A DNA stretch of 64,000 nucleotides from CAZDDI01 sp964504195 (GTDB lineage Bacteria; Chloroflexota; Anaerolineae; B4-G1; SLSP01). A program made the translations under genes and the position numbers. Of the stretch, positions 61,769-64,000 are shown one piece after another. The stretch lies in NCBI GenBank assembly GCA_964504195.1, contig CAZDDI010000017.1, positions 1-64,000 on the forward strand, in the 5' to 3' direction. The notes below the pieces were generated by a model, which made no database searches, was not told the origin of the DNA, and saw only the letters and a list, made by a program, of their open reading frames with translations. Position 1 is the stretch's first letter. The number at the start of each line of letters is the position of its first letter.

Positions 61769-62760
61769 TTTCCTAACACCGCCGCGAGCAGCGCCATCCG
61801 CACGAACATGCCGTTTTTGACCTGGCGGAAGTAGGCAGCGCGCGGGTCGCTATCCACTGCCGGAGCAATCTCGCCCACGCGCGGCAGTGGGTGCATGACG
61901 ATCATCTTCTCCTTGGCGCGCTCCATGAGCTCCGGCGTGATGGTGTAGCAATCCTTAACCTCGTCATATTGCTTAGGATCGCTGAAGCGCTCTTTCTGGA
62001 TGCGGGTGACGTAGAGCACATCGGCATTCTCGATCACATCGGCGACATCGTTGGTCTCGCGCACATTCATGCGCCGGTCAATCACCTCATTCATCAGTGA
62101 GAGCGGCAGGCGCAGGATGTCCGGCGAGACAAAGCGCAGGCTGACGTCATACTCCAGCAGCAGTTTGGTGAGCGAGTGAACGGTGCGTCCGTAGCGCAAA
62201 TCGCCCACCATCGCCACTTTGAGGCCATCGAGCCGCCCCAGCTCCTCGCGGATAGTGAACAGATCGAGCAGCGCCTGGGTGGGATGCTCGCCGATGCCGT
62301 CGCCCGCATTGATGACGGGCACGCTGGCAGCTTCGGCAGCGGCCTGCGCGGAACCGATCTCCGGGTGGCGCAATACGATGACATCCGCGTATTGTTCCAA
62401 CGTGCGGATCGTATCGGCAAGCGTCTCACCCTTGCTCACGCTGCTGAACTGCACACCCTGCGTGATCGGAATGATGCCTCCGCCGAGGCGCTCCATCGCC
62501 GCGATAAATGACGCGCTGGTGCGCGTGCTCGGCTCATAGAACAAGCACGCCAGCACATAGCCCTTGAGCAGATCGCACGCGCCCACCCGCGCCACCATCT
62601 CCCGCATCTCCCGCGCACGCATGAAGATGTAGGAGAGCTTCTCTCGGTCGAATTGATCCACCGAGAGCACGTCCATCCCGGTCATACCGTTGCCGTAGTT
62701 TGGCGGGCGCACCAGCGCATCGAAATCAAACAATTTGGATAAAGTCTCTAGTTGGTCCAT
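61762..62760 (-). CDS. pyrB: Aspartate carbamoyltransferase catalytic subunit
   Basis: The 332-residue enzyme joins carbamoyl phosphate and aspartate. The carbamoyl-phosphate loop is FYEPSTRTSASF (74-85; STRT at 78-81). SSVSKGETLADTIRTLEQYA follows near 110, then RHPEIGSAQAAAE near 136, GDGIGEHPTQALLDLFTIRE near 156 and MHPLPRVGEI near 290. An N-terminal extension of about 30 residues precedes the core. No pyrI regulatory gene is adjacent. GGAAGGAGAGG precedes the ATG. Confidence 0.96.
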   Translation of the reverse strand: MDQLETLSKLFDFDALVRPPNYGNGMTGMDVLSVDQFDREKLSYIFMRAREMREMVARVGACDLLKGYVLACLFYEPSTRTSASFIAAMERLGGGIIPITQGVQFSSVSKGETLADTIRTLEQYADVIVLRHPEIGSAQAAAEAASVPVINAGDGIGEHPTQALLDLFTIREELGRLDGLKVAMVGDLRYGRTVHSLTKLLLEYDVSLRFVSPDILRLPLSLMNEVIDRRMNVRETNDVADVIENADVLYVTRIQKERFSDPKQYDEVKDCYTITPELMERAKEKMIVMHPLPRVGEIAPAVDSDPRAAYFRQVKNGMFVRMALLAAVLGKA

Positions 62761-62763
62761 TTT

Positions 62764-62810
62764 CCTCTCCTTCCTAAAAATAGCGAGTCAGCGAAAAAGC
62801 GAAAAAGCGT
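62764..62810 (-). repeat. GCGAAAAA word repeats before pyrB
   Basis: CTAAAAATAGCGAGTCAGCG is followed by AAAAAGCGAAAAAGCG (plus strand). Short units of 7-8 bases lie just upstream of the pyrB ribosome site, as before the other pyr genes. Confidence 0.55.
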
Positions 62811-62838
62811 CCCACAACCAGCATCCAGCCCTTGTGAC

Positions 62839-62867
62839 AAAAAAAGAGCCTGCAATAGCAGGCTCTC
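62839..62867 (-). terminator. Intrinsic terminator between pyrC and pyrB
   Basis: On the minus strand, GAGCCTGC-TATT-GCAGGCTC (62865-62846) is followed by seven T (62845-62839). It lies 9 bases past the pyrC stop and upstream of pyrB, so it either ends the pyrC message or works as an attenuator for the rest of the cluster. Confidence 0.88.
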
Positions 62868-62873
62868 TTTTGA

Positions 62874-63911
62874 CTAACGAATAATCTCTCCATCCTGGAA
62901 AACAACGCGACCCCGGAGACACACCCGGAGCACGCGGCCCTGCACCGGCAAGCCAGTAAAGGGACTCCACTCGCATTTAGTGAAAAATCCAGTGGCAGGG
63001 ATGGTAGATTTCGCCGCCAGGTCAACCTCCACCCAGGTCTCCGGCTGCTCCGGCAGGCCGAAAATCCGCCGGGGATTGTGCGCCATGAGCGCGACGAGCC
63101 GTTCCAGCGTGATGCGCGCCTCGGCAACGGCAGTCAGCATGAGCGGTAGCGCGGTCTCCAGCCCCGGCACACCGGGCGGCGGATTCTCGCTGTGTTTTTC
63201 CGCCAACGTGTGCGGGGCGTGGTCGGTAGCGATGCAATCAATCGTTGTTTCTAGATGTGCCCAGAGCGCGTCTACATCGCTTTGCGTGGCGAGGGTTGGG
63301 CGCATATCGCCGCGTGGCCCTAGCCGCACCGCATCCGCTTTGGTGAGGAAGAGGTGATGGGGCGTGACCTCACAGGTAACAAAAACGCCGCTACGTTTAG
63401 CGGCGGTGATAAGATCGAGTTCTTCTTTGCGGCTGATGTGGCAAAAATGGACAGAACGCCCCAATGCCGCCGCCAACCCGATGCCTACGGCAATGGTGCG
63501 CCCCTCGGCGTGCATGGCGATCACTTTATCGCGGGGCCAGCGGCAGAAGCAGGTGAGCAACGTGGCGAGATCGTTAACGCGGAGCGGGCCATAGGTCTCA
63601 TCGGCGTAGATTTTGAGCGCGACAGCTTCGCGGCCCAGCGCGGGCAAGGCGTCGAGATGTGCGGCGGATGCGCCGGCATAGAGCTGCACATCGCAAAGAG
63701 CCTGGGCATTAGCTTGCGCCTGCGCCATGCGCCAGGTGTCAAGCGTGACCAGTGGGGGGTGCGTGTTGGGCATAGCGAGGAGGGTGGTGAATCCGCCAGC
63801 CAGGGCGGCGGCCGTACCGGAGAAAAAATCTTCCTTGTGCTCACCGCCCGGAACGCGGAGGTGAACATGGGCATCCATCAACCCCGGAAGTTTCACAATT
63901 TTACTTGCCAT
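62874..63911 (-). CDS. pyrC: Dihydroorotase, CAD-like short form
   Basis: The 345-residue enzyme closes carbamoyl-aspartate to dihydroorotate. It begins almost at the barrel: KLPGLMDAHVHLRVPGGEHK (7-26, metal His15 and His17), then FTTLLAMPNTHPP (41-53), the carbamylated lysine K100 in AVALKIYADETYG, MHAEGRT near 143, HFCHIS near 165 and IATDHAPHTLAEK near 238. The missing N-terminal beta domain and the P-G-x-x-D-x-H-V-H-L-R start resemble the dihydroorotase part of animal CAD more than the longer PyrC type. No clear Shine-Dalgarno is visible. A terminator follows directly. Confidence 0.93.
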   Translation of the reverse strand: MASKIVKLPGLMDAHVHLRVPGGEHKEDFFSGTAAALAGGFTTLLAMPNTHPPLVTLDTWRMAQAQANAQALCDVQLYAGASAAHLDALPALGREAVALKIYADETYGPLRVNDLATLLTCFCRWPRDKVIAMHAEGRTIAVGIGLAAALGRSVHFCHISRKEELDLITAAKRSGVFVTCEVTPHHLFLTKADAVRLGPRGDMRPTLATQSDVDALWAHLETTIDCIATDHAPHTLAEKHSENPPPGVPGLETALPLMLTAVAEARITLERLVALMAHNPRRIFGLPEQPETWVEVDLAAKSTIPATGFFTKCEWSPFTGLPVQGRVLRVCLRGRVVFQDGEIIR

Positions 63912-63971
63912 CTAACTCGGTTCATCTTTATGCCAAACTAAGGGCCTGTAAAAGATTCGTTTCCCACACAA

Positions 63972-63992
63972 CCGCCCCTTTCCCAGGGGCGG
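63972..63992. promoter_or_regulatory. Hairpin upstream of pyrC
   Basis: CCGCCCC-TTTCCCA-GGGGCGG lies 61 bases before the pyrC ATG. It may be an upstream terminator or a leader hairpin; the window ends here. Confidence 0.45.
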
Positions 63993-64000
63993 AGAACAAA

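Overview
The window is a GC-rich bacterial chromosome segment with 52 intact protein genes, one short gene remnant and no recognisable rRNA, tRNA, CRISPR array, prophage or transposase gene. Protein content points to Chloroflexota, probably Anaerolineae or a relative. The supporting signs are several long GT-C glycosyltransferases with extra C-terminal beta domains, Thr/Pro-rich lipoproteins, an extracellular beta-helix protein ending in a YLPLVLRG-like tail, a fused PyrF-PyrE, ParB-like/UspA fusions and an MurA with Asp in place of the catalytic Cys. The assignment is inference from family content, not a database match.

Layout. 1-5.8 kb (minus): a DUF4956 / CotH-like / VTC-type polyphosphate polymerase operon, a second membrane-anchored tunnel-fold protein and a CNNM/HlyC transporter. 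6-15 kb (plus): two GT-C glycosyltransferases flanking a lipoprotein, then a zinc-ribbon, TPR-like and ParB-UspA cluster. 15-19 kb (minus): beta-helix protein, LarE and an ABC-2 exporter. 19.5-29.4 kb (plus): SecG, an oligopeptide-binding protein, pyruvate phosphate dikinase, DegV and a large single-chain restriction-methylase of type ISP. 29.5-32.2 kb (minus): an ABC-2 exporter operon with a small winged-helix regulator and a clear palindromic operator at its promoter. 32.3-35.2 kb (plus): a nitrilase-family amidohydrolase and another GT-C enzyme. 35.2-39.2 kb (minus): two FHA proteins, a LysM protein and an S9 peptidase. 39.3-48.9 kb (plus): a glycosidase/O-antigen-ligase fusion, DUF4230, an AT-rich type II restriction-modification pair resembling YhdJ (predicted target ATGCAT), MurJ, MurA and the RdgB/HAM1 pyrophosphatase. 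49-54.4 kb (plus): a compatible-solute cluster (GH63-like hydrolase, OtsA-like GT20, GT4, OtsB-like phosphatase). 55-58.3 kb: inorganic pyrophosphatase, MiaA, YraN and a serine-palmitoyltransferase-like enzyme. 58.5-63.9 kb (minus): a pyrimidine cluster pyrC-pyrB-pyrFE-pyrD-pyrK.

The most striking signal is non-coding. Intergenic DNA is full of short dispersed repeats that sit just upstream of unrelated genes and run directly into the Shine-Dalgarno sequence. One about 115-200 bp element occurs three times (before a lipoprotein gene, an ABC ATPase gene and a DUF4230 gene), always in gene orientation and with a compensatory change in its hairpin. Runs of 7-base words (CCATTCG, TACGCAT, GCAAGTT types) precede many other starts, and the same CCATTCG run lies inside a glycosyltransferase ORF in frame. 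A different palindromic repeat lies in frame inside the type ISP enzyme. Two near-identical 220-240 bp three-hairpin elements lie in inverted orientation at 1-220 and 54654-54893. Several promoters place the transcription start at or next to the ATG, suggesting leaderless mRNAs.
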